DNA of 64,000 bases from Streptomyces sp. B3I8 (GCF_030816915.1 NZ_JAUSYN010000002.1:2431501-2495500), one strand, 5' to 3'; numbered from the stretch's first letter, positions 33,433 to 42,286 are shown. Notes: a model not told the origin generated them from the sequence alone. Translations and numbers: made by a program.

Positions 33433-34920
33433 TCATTCCGAGATCGGGTAGTGCGGGGTGTCCGGGCCCTCGATAGTGATCCACTGGACCTCGGTGAACT
33501 CGGCGAGGCCGGTGCGGCCACCGGACTTCCCGTAGCCGCTGTTCTTCACGCCGCCGAAGGGCATCTGCGCCTCGTCGTCCAGCGTCGCGCCGTTGATGTG
33601 GCACATGCCGACGTCCAGCCGCTTGGCCAGATCGAGCGCGAGAGTCACATCCCGGCTGAAGATGGCCGAGCTGAGTCCGTACTCGTTGTCGTTGGCGACG
33701 GCCAGGGCTTCCTCGGGGCCGTCAACCGGAATGACCGTCACCATGGGCCCGAACGACTCCTCCCGGTAGGCGCGCATGGCCGGGGTGACTCCGGCGAGCA
33801 CGGTCGGCGCGAAACACGGCCCGTCGGCGACTCCGCCCGCGAGCAGGTCGGCTCCTCCTGCGACCGCGTCGGCGACGAGCTCCTGGAGGTGCCGCACGGA
33901 GTTCGCGTTGATCAGCGGGCCGTACATCGACTCCTTGCGGCGGGGGTCGCCGTAGACGATCGAATTCGCGACCTTGACCAGGCGGCGGCTGAACTCGTCG
34001 GCGATGCTGCGGTCCACCACGATCCGGCCGGTGGACAGGCAGCCCTGTCCGGTGTTGGCGAACGAGCCGAAGGCGGCCGCGCTGACCGCGACGTCCAGAT
34101 CGGCGTCGGCGAGGACGATGAAGGGAGAGTTGCCGCCGAGCTCCAGCACGACCGGCGTGAGCGTCTTGCCGGCCAGGTCGGCGATGACCCGCCCGATCCG
34201 CGTCGATCCGGTGAAGTGAACACGTCGCACGGCCTCGTGGGAGACGAGCGCGTCGACGACCTCGGCCGCGTTCTCGGGGGCGTTCGTGATCAGGTTGATC
34301 ACGCCGTCCGGCAGGCCGCCCTCGGCGAAGCAGGACGCGACCAGTCCGTGCGTGCGGGGGGTCTGCTCGGAAGCCTTCATCACCACGGTGTTGCCGAGGA
34401 CGAGAGCCGCCGGCACCGACGCGCCCACGAGCAGGACCGGGGCGTTCCAGGGCACGATGCTCGCCACGACGCCGACCGGCTTGCGGACGGCCAGCGCGGT
34501 GCGACGGGGATCGTCCGACGGAATGACCTCGCCCGTCAGCCCCTCATAGGCGGACATCGCGGCGTACCGGACCTTGTCGACCAGGATCTTGATGTTGAAG
34601 TGACCCCACCCGGACGGCCCGCCCATCTCCGCGGTCACCGCCTCGGAGATCTCCGCGGAACGCGCCTCGATCGCGTCCGCGCAGGCGAGCAGGATTCGTG
34701 ACCGCTCGGCGGGCGAACGGCCGGCCCAGTCCGGGAAGGCCGCGCTCGCGGCATCCACCGCACGGTTGACGTCCGCCGCCGAGGCAGCGGCCGCCCGGCA
34801 GGCGACCTCGCCCGTGTACGGGTCCAGCGACTCGTACACGGCGCCGTCGGCCGCCGCCGTCCAGCCGCCCCCGATGAACAGCTCCTGCCGCTGTGTGCCC
34901 GTGTCGTAGCCGGTCGGCAT
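33433..34920 (-). CDS. NAD(P)-dependent aldehyde dehydrogenase
   Basis: A 495-residue aldehyde dehydrogenase. The oxyanion Asn is in IVPWNAPVLL, cofactor motifs include FTGSTRIGRVI, the general base is Glu in VLELGGNSPFIV, and the catalytic Cys lies in NTGQGCLSTGRI. The C-terminal motif EEAQMPFGGVKNSGYG region is normal. In this cluster it could oxidise the semialdehyde made by the 4,5-dioxygenase, a step done by an unrelated dehydrogenase (LigC) in the classical pathway, or an aromatic aldehyde upstream of it. ATG 34920 has AAAGGAG upstream. It is the first gene of the leftward operon. Confidence 0.93.
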   Translation of the reverse strand: MPTGYDTGTQRQELFIGGGWTAAADGAVYESLDPYTGEVACRAAAASAADVNRAVDAASAAFPDWAGRSPAERSRILLACADAIEARSAEISEAVTAEMGGPSGWGHFNIKILVDKVRYAAMSAYEGLTGEVIPSDDPRRTALAVRKPVGVVASIVPWNAPVLLVGASVPAALVLGNTVVMKASEQTPRTHGLVASCFAEGGLPDGVINLITNAPENAAEVVDALVSHEAVRRVHFTGSTRIGRVIADLAGKTLTPVVLELGGNSPFIVLADADLDVAVSAAAFGSFANTGQGCLSTGRIVVDRSIADEFSRRLVKVANSIVYGDPRRKESMYGPLINANSVRHLQELVADAVAGGADLLAGGVADGPCFAPTVLAGVTPAMRAYREESFGPMVTVIPVDGPEEALAVANDNEYGLSSAIFSRDVTLALDLAKRLDVGMCHINGATLDDEAQMPFGGVKNSGYGKSGGRTGLAEFTEVQWITIEGPDTPHYPISE

Positions 34921-35139
34921 GACTTTCTCCTTTTTCGGTCCAGAATTCCCGCCGCCCGGTACGCATCGCGCACCGGGAACGTGGCCTTCTGAACGGGTTG
35001 GCATCGATGAATGACGCTAACGAGGCCGTCGGTCGACGTCCGTAACCTGAGTCACGGCGCCCGCGCCGTGGGTCCGTACAGTTCTCGTCGAAATCCCACC
35101 CGTACCGGCACCACAGCCCTGCACGATAGGTACGACACC
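34921..35139. promoter_or_regulatory. Divergent promoter region of the catabolic cluster
   Basis: 219 bases between the leftward aldehyde dehydrogenase and the rightward amidohydrolase. The left end is A/T-rich with the ribosome-binding site of the aldehyde dehydrogenase. An 8-bp hairpin (CACGGCGC and GCGCCGTG, 35053-35070) lies in the leader of the amidohydrolase gene. I see no clear Crp-type palindrome here. Confidence 0.5.
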
Positions 35140-36480
35140 ATGTCGACATCACAACAGCCCGAAAAGCTGGACCAGATAACCGCCACCACGGGTGACGGAA
35201 ACCGGCGCATTCTGCTCACCGGCGCGCACGTCATCACCATGGAAGATCAGGCTGGATTCCTCGGCGACATCCTCATCTCGGGTGACACCATCGAGGCGGT
35301 CGGACCGGGTCTGGCGGCACGTGTGGGGGGAAACGCCATCGTCGTCGACCTCACCGGGTCGATCGTCATTCCCGGACTGGTGGATTCGCACATCCACGCC
35401 TGGGAGGGCCAGCTGCGTGGCATCGCTCCCGACGCGACCTTCGCGGAATACATGGCCCTGACCCACGGAAAGCTGGGAAAGGCCTACCGGCCCGAGGACA
35501 TCGCCATCGCCCAGCGGCTGACCGCGGCGCGGGCCCTGAACGCCGGCACGACGACGATCGTCGACAACAGTCACAACTCGCGCAGTGCGGAGCACTCGGA
35601 CGCGGCGATCGAGGCCCTGCGCGGATCGGGGATCCGGGCCGTGTACGCGGCGGGGCCGGCCATGGAGGGCGATCACGGCCACCAGCTCCCCGCCGACATC
35701 CTGCGCCTGCGTGACACGCACGCATCGGCCGACGGACTCCTCACCATCAGGATGATGGACAGCTGGCCGACGCTCGAGTCCTGGCGGTTCGCGGCCGAAC
35801 ACGGCATCGACGTGTCCTCGGAGATGGGCGGGTGGGTCACCGATGCCGAACAGCTCCTCACCTCCGGCCTGCTGCACCCGGGACACACCCTCAACCACTG
35901 CTCGGGGCTGACGGACAGGTCGTGGGACGCCATCGCCGAGAGCGGCGCCGCGGTGAACGTCGTTCCCCGGTCGGATCCGCACCTCGGGCTCGGGCCCTTC
36001 ATCCCGGTCCTCGAGGCGAATCGGCGCGATATCCAAGAGGGCATCAGCTCGGACAACGAGCTGGCCTACGGGCACGACCTCTTCACCGAGATGCGCGTTC
36101 TGCAGGCGGTACAGCGTGGCCTGAGCCTCAGTGAACAGCAGTCCGGCGCGGCGGACGCCCCGGCCCCTTATGGGCCCCTGGACGTGCTCAGGGCGGCGAC
36201 GATCGGTGGTGCGCTGAATGCCGCGCTGTCACATCGCATCGGGACGCTCACAAGCGGCAAGAAAGCCGACCTGGTCGTCCTCTCGCTGGACCGGGTGAAC
36301 ACGCGCGGCGCCGGCTCCGTCATGGGTACGGTCGTGAACTTCGCCGCCATCGAGAATGTCGACGCCGTATTCGTCAACGGCGTCGTGGCGAAATGGGGCG
36401 GCCGGCTCGTGGGCCAGGACTTCGAGAATCTCGCAGAAGCGGGTGAGGCCTCGAAGGAATATCTGCTCGCGAATTCGTAG
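35140..36480 (+). CDS. Amidohydrolase of the ATZ/TRZ (cytosine deaminase-like) type with an incomplete metal site
   Basis: A 446-residue amidohydrolase-superfamily protein. The two beta-sheet flanks and TIM barrel are recognisable: ILLTGAHVITMED at the N-terminus, the metal motif HxH (His84 and His86 in VDSHIHAWEG), His253 in LNHCSGLTD, and the catalytic Asp305 in ISSDNELAYG. At the site where ATZ/TRZ enzymes carry a metal-ligand histidine before HxxE, this protein reads VSSEMGG (226-228), so one ligand seems replaced. Either the activity is unusual or the site is filled differently. A/T-ending codons are more frequent than in neighbours. It heads the rightward half of the catabolic cluster. 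Confidence 0.85.
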   Translation: MSTSQQPEKLDQITATTGDGNRRILLTGAHVITMEDQAGFLGDILISGDTIEAVGPGLAARVGGNAIVVDLTGSIVIPGLVDSHIHAWEGQLRGIAPDATFAEYMALTHGKLGKAYRPEDIAIAQRLTAARALNAGTTTIVDNSHNSRSAEHSDAAIEALRGSGIRAVYAAGPAMEGDHGHQLPADILRLRDTHASADGLLTIRMMDSWPTLESWRFAAEHGIDVSSEMGGWVTDAEQLLTSGLLHPGHTLNHCSGLTDRSWDAIAESGAAVNVVPRSDPHLGLGPFIPVLEANRRDIQEGISSDNELAYGHDLFTEMRVLQAVQRGLSLSEQQSGAADAPAPYGPLDVLRAATIGGALNAALSHRIGTLTSGKKADLVVLSLDRVNTRGAGSVMGTVVNFAAIENVDAVFVNGVVAKWGGRLVGQDFENLAEAGEASKEYLLANS

Positions 36481-36538
36481 CACCGTCCCGCACCATTCCA
36501 CACTGCCCCCGGAGCACCAGTCAGGCGAAAGGCTCGTC

Positions 36539-38239
36539 ATGCCCGAGAACGAGAACGAGAACGACAGCTTCGAAATGCTCTACCGACTGCCGATCCCACC
36601 GGAAGAGGGAAAGTACCCCGGCCTGGCTCCTTCCCGTCGCGTCGAGCACGGTCTGATCGTCGAACGCGATGTGGCCGTCCCGATGCGGGACGGCGTCGTG
36701 CTCCGCGTGGACGTCTTCCGCCCGGAGGGGCAGTCGGACCTGCCGGTGCTGTTCACCTACAGCCCGTACGGAAAACACGCCCGCAAGGGGTTCCACATGC
36801 TGTACCCGCAGGCCGGGCAGGAGGACCACGGGTTCGTCGACCCGGGGACGACGGATGTCTCGGTGTCGCACTACACCGTGTGGGAGGGCCCCGACCCGCT
36901 GTACTGGTGCCGTCAGGGCTTCGCGGTCGTCAACGCGGATTCCCGAGGATCGTGGGGATCGGAGGGGTCCTTGACGTTCCATTCCCCGCAGGAGGCCGCC
37001 GACGGCTACGACATCATCGAGTGGGCGGCCGGCCGGCCGTGGAGCAACGGACGGGTCGGCATGACCGGTGTGTCCTACCTGGCGTGGAGTCAGTGGAACG
37101 TGGCGGCGACCCGGCCGCCGCACCTGTTCGCCATCAACCCGTGGGAGGGCTACTCCGACCCCTACCGCGACATCGCCATGCAGGGCGGGATCCGCGAGAC
37201 CCGTTTCCGCGGGTGGTGGATCGAGTCCACGGCCTACTCCCGCAACCGGGTGGAGGACGTCGTCGAACTGTGCAGGCAGCACCCGCACTTCGACGCGTAC
37301 TGGAAGGCGAGAACGCCCGACCTGTCGAAGATCGAGGTGCCGCTGTACGCAGTCGTGGACTGGGGCGACCACGGCATCCACACCCGGGGCACGATCGAGG
37401 GTTTCAAGCAGGCCGGCTCCCGTGAGAAGTGGCTCGAGGTGCACGGCCGCATGAAGTGGCCCTACTACTACCGTCCCGAGAGCCTGGCCCGGCAACTGGA
37501 GTTCTTCACGACGTTCCTGAAGGAGGCACCCGGCGCCACGTTGTCCTGGCCGCGGGTGAACATCGAGGTGCGCGAGTCGCACTTCGTGGGCGAGGTACGA
37601 GCCGAGAACACCTGGCCGCTCGAGGGCACCGTCTCGACGCCGCTGTTCCTCGACGCCGCGGCCGGCGCGCTCGTGAAGGACCTCCCGGCGGCGTCCAGCC
37701 TCAGCTACGACTCCGAGGACCCGCGGGATTTCGTCGAGTTCTCGGTCGTCTTCGACGAGGACACCGAAGTCACGGGCGCCATGTCCCTGCGGCTGTGGGT
37801 GGAGAGCGAGACGGAGGAGGCCGATCTCTTCGTGGCCGTGGAGAAGTTCGACCGTGACGGCGTGCGGGTGCCGTTCCCGTTCCAGTCCATGTTCCACGAC
37901 GGGCCGGTCGCTCTCGGGTGGCTTCGTGCCAGCCACCGCGACCTCGATGCCGAGCGTTCGACCCCGCAGCAGCCGTGGCACACCCACGCCCGGTCCGTGC
38001 CGCTCGAGCCCGGCCGTCCCACCCTCGTCGACATCGAGATCTGGCCGTCCTCGACCCTGTTCCGGGCCGGGGAGCGCCTGGCGGTGCGGGTGAAGGGCAG
38101 CGACTATTACACGTATCCCGGAGTTCCGGCGGTCATCCACCACCAGGAACCGCACAACACCGGCCGGCACACCGTCCACACCGGCGGGGACCACCCCTCC
38201 CGGCTCCTCCTGCCCGTGATCGACCGCCCGGCCGGCTGA
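36539..38239 (+). CDS. CocE/NonD-family alpha/beta hydrolase
   Basis: A 566-residue hydrolase of the cocaine esterase/X-Pro dipeptidyl-peptidase family. The catalytic domain begins VPMRDGVVLRVDVFRP, has the nucleophile Ser179 in MTGVSYLAWSQW, a probable acid Asp in VDWGDHG and a histidine in LEVHGRMKW. A C-terminal jelly-roll domain (X-Pro dipeptidyl-peptidase C-terminal type) follows, with PLEGTVSTPLFLDA and the end region typical of the family. No signal peptide is present. These enzymes cut esters or amides. It lies 58 bases after the amidohydrolase, so the two likely form an operon that prepares a substrate for the dioxygenase branch. Confidence 0.9.
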   Translation: MPENENENDSFEMLYRLPIPPEEGKYPGLAPSRRVEHGLIVERDVAVPMRDGVVLRVDVFRPEGQSDLPVLFTYSPYGKHARKGFHMLYPQAGQEDHGFVDPGTTDVSVSHYTVWEGPDPLYWCRQGFAVVNADSRGSWGSEGSLTFHSPQEAADGYDIIEWAAGRPWSNGRVGMTGVSYLAWSQWNVAATRPPHLFAINPWEGYSDPYRDIAMQGGIRETRFRGWWIESTAYSRNRVEDVVELCRQHPHFDAYWKARTPDLSKIEVPLYAVVDWGDHGIHTRGTIEGFKQAGSREKWLEVHGRMKWPYYYRPESLARQLEFFTTFLKEAPGATLSWPRVNIEVRESHFVGEVRAENTWPLEGTVSTPLFLDAAAGALVKDLPAASSLSYDSEDPRDFVEFSVVFDEDTEVTGAMSLRLWVESETEEADLFVAVEKFDRDGVRVPFPFQSMFHDGPVALGWLRASHRDLDAERSTPQQPWHTHARSVPLEPGRPTLVDIEIWPSSTLFRAGERLAVRVKGSDYYTYPGVPAVIHHQEPHNTGRHTVHTGGDHPSRLLLPVIDRPAG

Positions 38240-38319
38240 CCTCCGGCGGTCCGCCCGGCAGCGACGGCGACAGGACAAGGCACCGTTCCCCTCCTGCGGC
38301 TTGATCCGCCGGACGGTCC

Positions 38320-38883
38320 CTAACGCCGCACCTGGTAGCGGAGGTAGACGACCCCCGAGTCGAAAGTGCTGGTCTCGGCGAGGACGAGGTCTTCCCGGCG
38401 TTCGTCGCGGGGGAAGAACGGCGTGCCGCCGCCGACGAGTACCGGGTAGACCCTGATCCGGTACTCGTCGATCAGACCGTGCGCCGCCGCCTCGGCGGCG
38501 AGCGTCGCACCGCCGATCCCGATGTGGCCTTCCCCGGGTTCGGCCCGCAGCCGTTCGATCTCCTGCACCGGGCCGCCGGAGGCCAGGCGGGTGTTGCCCC
38601 GGACCTCCGTCAGCGTGGTGGAGAACACCACCTTGGGGAGCGCGTTCCAGATCACGGCGAACTCACGCTCGAGGTCGTCGAGTTCGGGTTTCCGGTCGGC
38701 GTCCTCCCAGAACACCATCGTCTCGTACAGCCGCCGCCCCAGCAGGTGGACGTCGAGTCCGCGCACCTCGTCCATGGCGAGGCGGAAGACCTCCTCGTCG
38801 GGCACCGACCAGTCGAAGCGGCCGTCGGGCCCGACGATGTAGCCGTCGAGCGAGACGCTCATGGAACAGGTCACCTTGCGCAT
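38320..38883 (-). CDS. Dihydrofolate reductase-family (RibD C-terminal-like) protein
   Basis: A 187-residue protein of the RibD C-terminal/dihydrofolate reductase-like family (YwjB/YyaP type). It begins KVTCSMSVSLDGYIVGPDGRFDW and includes LLGRRLYETMVFWED, IGIGGATLAAEAAAHGLIDEYRIRVYPVLVGGGTPFF, the family landmarks for NADPH binding. The substrate is usually unknown in this group. ATG 38883 has GAGGAGGA upstream. It converges on the CocE gene with only 80 bases between, and no clear terminator hairpin was found. Confidence 0.9.
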   Translation of the reverse strand: MRKVTCSMSVSLDGYIVGPDGRFDWSVPDEEVFRLAMDEVRGLDVHLLGRRLYETMVFWEDADRKPELDDLEREFAVIWNALPKVVFSTTLTEVRGNTRLASGGPVQEIERLRAEPGEGHIGIGGATLAAEAAAHGLIDEYRIRVYPVLVGGGTPFFPRDERREDLVLAETSTFDSGVVYLRYQVRR

Positions 38884-39175
38884 CGGAAAGTCCTCCTCGG
38901 AAACGGGGCCGACCGTAGGACCGTCGCACGACACACGACTCATCGCTGTTTCCCGGTTTCCCGCGGTTCGCCCGATTCCGCTGCCGCAGCACGCGGTGGC
39001 GGAGGTGGGAGGTGGAAGACCCGCGAGCCGAACGTACCCGCCGGCGCGCGCAGAGAGCGAAACGGTCCACCGACTCGGCCGGCGGACCGTCACGAAGAAC
39101 CGGAGGCGATGCCGTCGCGTGAGGCGGGCCTCCTGATCCGTGTCTATCGAATGAACAGCACAGCCCCGAGGCGCG

Positions 39176-39418
39176 TTACCACCAGGTCAGGGTCCAGACG
39201 TCGCCGTACTTCGGGGTGCAGGTGAATGAGGTGGCAGTACCGTTGGCGATCATTCCGTTGCCGCGAATAACGCACACCTCAGGGGTGAGGATGTCGTCCT
39301 TGTGAATAACCACACCCGCTGACGCCGACGCAGTGGACGCGCCGACGAAAGACACCATCAAAGCCGCCGTGGCGACACCGGCCGCAGTGCCGATCTTACG
39401 GAATCGAGAAGATTTCAA
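39176..39418 (-). CDS. Small secreted two-cysteine protein, function unknown
   Basis: An 80-residue protein with a clear Sec signal peptide (MKSSRFRKIGTAAGVATAAL, cleavage probably after SASA near residue 34). The mature peptide is about 46 residues with Cys49 and Cys67, which could form one disulfide, and ends in WTLTWW. It begins with TTG at 39418, preceded by GGGGAA. I do not recognise a family. A perfect 14-base palindrome lies about 60 bases upstream and probably regulates it. Confidence 0.65.
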   Translation of the reverse strand: MKSSRFRKIGTAAGVATAALMVSFVGASTASASAGVVIHKDDILTPEVCVIRGNGMIANGTATSFTCTPKYGDVWTLTWW

Positions 39419-39910
39419 CGTTCCCCATCTCTATGTGCTCCACCAGGTCCGCCCTCCGCGCACCTGTCACCTCAGTCGGACAATTGTCCGATACTGTGAC
39501 GAGACGCTAGCACAACCGACCGTCAACTCGGTTGATTGGCAAGGAACTTGGGCCGAACAGCGACCCCCTCCGTCACGGCAGAGAACGCCGACGACCTCGG
39601 GTCGGGCCGCCACGAGAGGACGGGCGGGCCGAACAGTGATGCGATCTCCTCCGCCGCCTGTGACGACGAATGCGAGGGCGAGGACAGTGGACGCCGTCAA
39701 GGAGAGCCGCGACCGGCACAGCCGCGGCGAACCGCACAATGGGTACCCGCTCTCAAAGAGAGTCGGCCCATTCACCTCGTTCTCTGTCGCCGACCAGGAC
39801 ACCGTTTTCATGCACCGGGTCCGAGAGCCTGGGCATGTCGGCTTTCCCGTACCAGTGACCGGCTCCTTGACGGACTGCCGGTCAAGAATTGAGGCACCAT
39901 CCCACCGGCT
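39419..39910. other. Intergenic region without a convincing gene
   Basis: 492 bases of lower GC than most of the window. It holds the promoter and palindrome of the small secreted-protein gene. A leftward frame from 39811 has a hydrophobic stretch (LTASTVLALAFVV) but no good start or composition, and rightward frames are poorly coded. It may be decayed sequence. Confidence 0.5.
39477..39490. promoter_or_regulatory. Perfect 14-base palindrome upstream of the small secreted-protein gene
   Basis: CGGACAATTGTCCG is exactly self-complementary and lies 59 bases upstream of the TTG start, in a local A/T-richer stretch that looks like a promoter. It resembles an operator for a homodimeric regulator; the regulator is not identified. 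Confidence 0.5.
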
Positions 39911-40669
39911 TCACCACGGGGGCGAATCAGGCTTCCCCGTCCGCGGCTTTGCGCTCCCCGCCGACCGGTACGCGCCCGGGGTCTGGCCCAGGGTGCGGGT
40001 GAAGGTGTGGACGAAGGCGCTGGGGGTGGACCAGCCGCAGCGGTGGGCCGTCTCGGTGACCGTCGCGCCGTCGGTGAGCTCGATCATCGCGTGGAAGAGG
40101 CGGGCCGTGGTCCGCCACTGCGGGTACGTCGTGCCGAACTCCGTGCGGAACAGCCGGCTCAGGTGCCGTTCGCTGAGGCCGACCTCGCGGGCCAGCCGAC
40201 CGATGGTGAGCGGCCGGGCGAGGTCCTCCGTGACGATCCGGCAGGCGTCGTGCAGGCGTGGGTCGCGGGCGCAGGGGAGCTGGAGCGGGGCGATGTCGGC
40301 GCGGCACAGCCGGTCCTCGATGACCGCGCGCAGCCGGTCGCTCTCGCCCGGGGTCAGGCCGGACTCGGTGCTGGCGACGAGGAGTTCGCGCAGCAGCGCG
40401 GGCACGGCGATGACGGTCGGGGTGTCGGTGGGCAGCGGGGTGCAGCCGAGGGGGAACTGGAGGGTGTGCACCTCGGTGTGCCCGTGGACGCGGTGCTCGT
40501 GCCAGGTCCCGGCCGGGACCCAGACGGCGCGCCGGGCACCGGCCACCCACGCCCCGTGGTCGGTCCGCACGGCCAGAACCCCGCTGCTGACGTAGATCAG
40601 TTGGTGGTCCTCGTGCCGGTGCCGGGCGATGTGCTGGCCGGGATGGTGGTCTTGGCGGTTCTGCGACAC
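39911..40669 (-). CDS. AraC-family transcriptional regulator with cupin sensor
   Basis: A 252-residue AraC regulator. The N-terminal cupin (HIARHRHEDHQLIYVSSGVLAV, VWVPAGTWHEHRVHG) could bind a metal or small ligand. The C-terminal domain has the AraC helix-turn-helix (RPLTIGRLAREVGLSERHLSRLF and GATVTETAHRCGWSTPSAFVHTF). GTG 40669 has no Shine-Dalgarno, and CCTGTCCACTT precedes it, so the transcript may be leaderless. It is divergent from the transporter gene with a 55-base gap and probably represses or activates it. Confidence 0.9.
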   Translation of the reverse strand: MSQNRQDHHPGQHIARHRHEDHQLIYVSSGVLAVRTDHGAWVAGARRAVWVPAGTWHEHRVHGHTEVHTLQFPLGCTPLPTDTPTVIAVPALLRELLVASTESGLTPGESDRLRAVIEDRLCRADIAPLQLPCARDPRLHDACRIVTEDLARPLTIGRLAREVGLSERHLSRLFRTEFGTTYPQWRTTARLFHAMIELTDGATVTETAHRCGWSTPSAFVHTFTRTLGQTPGAYRSAGSAKPRTGKPDSPPW

Positions 40670-40724
40670 AAGTGGACAGGTTATCGAAAGCCGTCAGGGG
40701 TGGGCGTCGACCAGGGTGGTGCCC

Positions 40725-42149
40725 ATGAGCCACACCCCCTCGACGGCCGCGTCGGAGACGCCCGAATCCGAGCCCGAATCCGAGCCCGCGTCCGCCCCGA
40801 ACGCCACAGACACCGCAGACACCGCAGACACCGCAGACACCGAAACAGGGACCCCTGACATCACAGGAACCCCCGACACCGCCCGTACCGGCCTGCGCGG
40901 GCTGCTCCGTCGAGCAGTCGCCGACACCCGGCCGCTCTCCGTGCCCGCCTTCCGGCGGACGTTCCTCGGGCAGGGCGCCGCCCTCGTCGGCGTCATGCTG
41001 ACCTCCGTCGCGGTCCCGGTCCAGCTCTACGCGCTGACCCGGTCCTCGCTGGTCGTCGGCCTGAGCGGGCTGGTGGGGCTGCTGCCCATCGTCGTGTTCG
41101 GGCTGTACGGGGGCGCCGTCGCGGACGCGGTCGACCGGCGCCGGCTCTACGTGGGCTCCTGCTTCGTCACCTGGGCGGTGACCCTCGCGCTGCTCCTCCA
41201 GAGCGTGCTGGGCCTGCACTCCCCCGCGCTGATCCTCGTCCTGGTCGCCGTACAGGCCGGCGGCTTCGCGGTGTCGTCGTCGGTGCGCGGGGCGATCGTG
41301 CCGCTGCTGGTGCCGGCCGGGCAGATACCGGGCGCCAACGCGCTCCTGTACACCGTCGGCAACCTGGGGCAGGTGCTGGGCCCGCTGCTCGCCGGTCTCC
41401 TGATCGCCCTGCCCGGCGGGTTCTCCCTCGCCTACGGGGCCGACGCCGTGCTGTTCACGGCGGCGCTGTACGCGGCCCTCCGCCTGCCTCCGCTCCCGCC
41501 CGCGGAGCCGGGCACCGGGCGCCCCGGGCTGCGCTCGGTCCTCGACGGGCTGCGGTTCCTGGGCGGGAACCCGGTGCTGCTGATGTCCTTCGCCGTGGAC
41601 ATCGCGGCCATGGTCCTGGCCATGCCGCAGGCCCTGTTCCCGCAGGCCGCCGCCGAGCGGTTCCACGGCGGCGTGGGCCCGCTGTACGCGGCGATCGCCC
41701 TCGGCTCGCTCGCGGCCGGGCTGTTCAGCGGGTGGATCGGCCGGGTGCGACGCCAGGGGGTGGCGCTCACCCTCGCGGTCGTCGTCTGGGCGGCGGCGGT
41801 CGCGGCCGCCGGGTTCGCGCACAGCCTGTGGGCCGCGGTGACGCTGCTGGTCCTGGCCGGGGCCGCGGACCTGGTCAGCGCCGTCTACCGGCAGACGATG
41901 CTGCAGACGTACGCCCCGGACCGGCTGCGGGGCCGGCTCCAGGGCGTGTTCACGGTGGTGGTGGCGGGCGGCCCCCGCCTGGGCGACCTGCGCGCGGGGA
42001 TGACGGCCGCCGCGGCCTCCCTCACCGTCGCGTGGTCCGGCGCGGCCATGGCGTGCATGGTGCTCGTCCTGGCCGGCGCCCTGCTCGTACGGCCGTTCTG
42101 GCAGTACGACGCCGGGGCGGCCACCGGTACCTCGCAGAACCGCGCCTGA
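40725..42149 (+). CDS. Major facilitator superfamily exporter
   Basis: A 474-residue MFS transporter with about 12 hydrophobic helices (for example FLGQGAALVGVMLTSVAVPV and LLPIVVFGLYGGAVADAVDRRR) and a GxxxDRxxRR-like loop (ADAVDRRRLY), in the EntS-like subgroup that exports siderophores or drugs. The N-terminal 50 residues are a low-complexity tail rich in Glu, Ser, Thr and Asp, encoded by tandem repeats of a 9-base GACACCGCA unit and a GAATCCGAGCCC unit. The paired AraC regulator suggests induction by the exported compound. Start ATG 40725 has AGGGTGG upstream. Confidence 0.88.
   Translation: MSHTPSTAASETPESEPESEPASAPNATDTADTADTADTETGTPDITGTPDTARTGLRGLLRRAVADTRPLSVPAFRRTFLGQGAALVGVMLTSVAVPVQLYALTRSSLVVGLSGLVGLLPIVVFGLYGGAVADAVDRRRLYVGSCFVTWAVTLALLLQSVLGLHSPALILVLVAVQAGGFAVSSSVRGAIVPLLVPAGQIPGANALLYTVGNLGQVLGPLLAGLLIALPGGFSLAYGADAVLFTAALYAALRLPPLPPAEPGTGRPGLRSVLDGLRFLGGNPVLLMSFAVDIAAMVLAMPQALFPQAAAERFHGGVGPLYAAIALGSLAAGLFSGWIGRVRRQGVALTLAVVVWAAAVAAAGFAHSLWAAVTLLVLAGAADLVSAVYRQTMLQTYAPDRLRGRLQGVFTVVVAGGPRLGDLRAGMTAAAASLTVAWSGAAMACMVLVLAGALLVRPFWQYDAGAATGTSQNRA
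40762..40847 (+). repeat. Short tandem repeats in the start of the MFS gene
   Basis: CGAATCCGAGCC-type 12-base repeats followed by about four direct copies of the 9-base unit GACACCGCA (about 40810-40842). They encode a Thr/Ala/Asp repeat. Because the units are multiples of three, copy number could vary without breaking the frame. Confidence 0.7.
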
Positions 42150-42286
42150 GGCGCCGTCACCCGCGCCACCGCACCGACGCCACCGCTTCGCCCGCCGGCT
42201 CCCGCGCACCCTTTACACGTTCACATGTTCATGTCACGCTCCCGTCTGCCGCCCCCGTTCAACCCGCGTAGATAGGGGACCCCCAC

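Noticed and set aside
38240..38319. Terminator between the CocE and DHFR-like genes
   Set aside because: Only an 8-bp pairing (TCCGGCGG with CCGCCGGA) across a 56-base loop was found, which is too weak to call.
39467..39811. Leftward 114-residue frame with a hydrophobic stretch
   Set aside because: No ribosome-binding site, odd composition, and a weak start; treated as non-coding.
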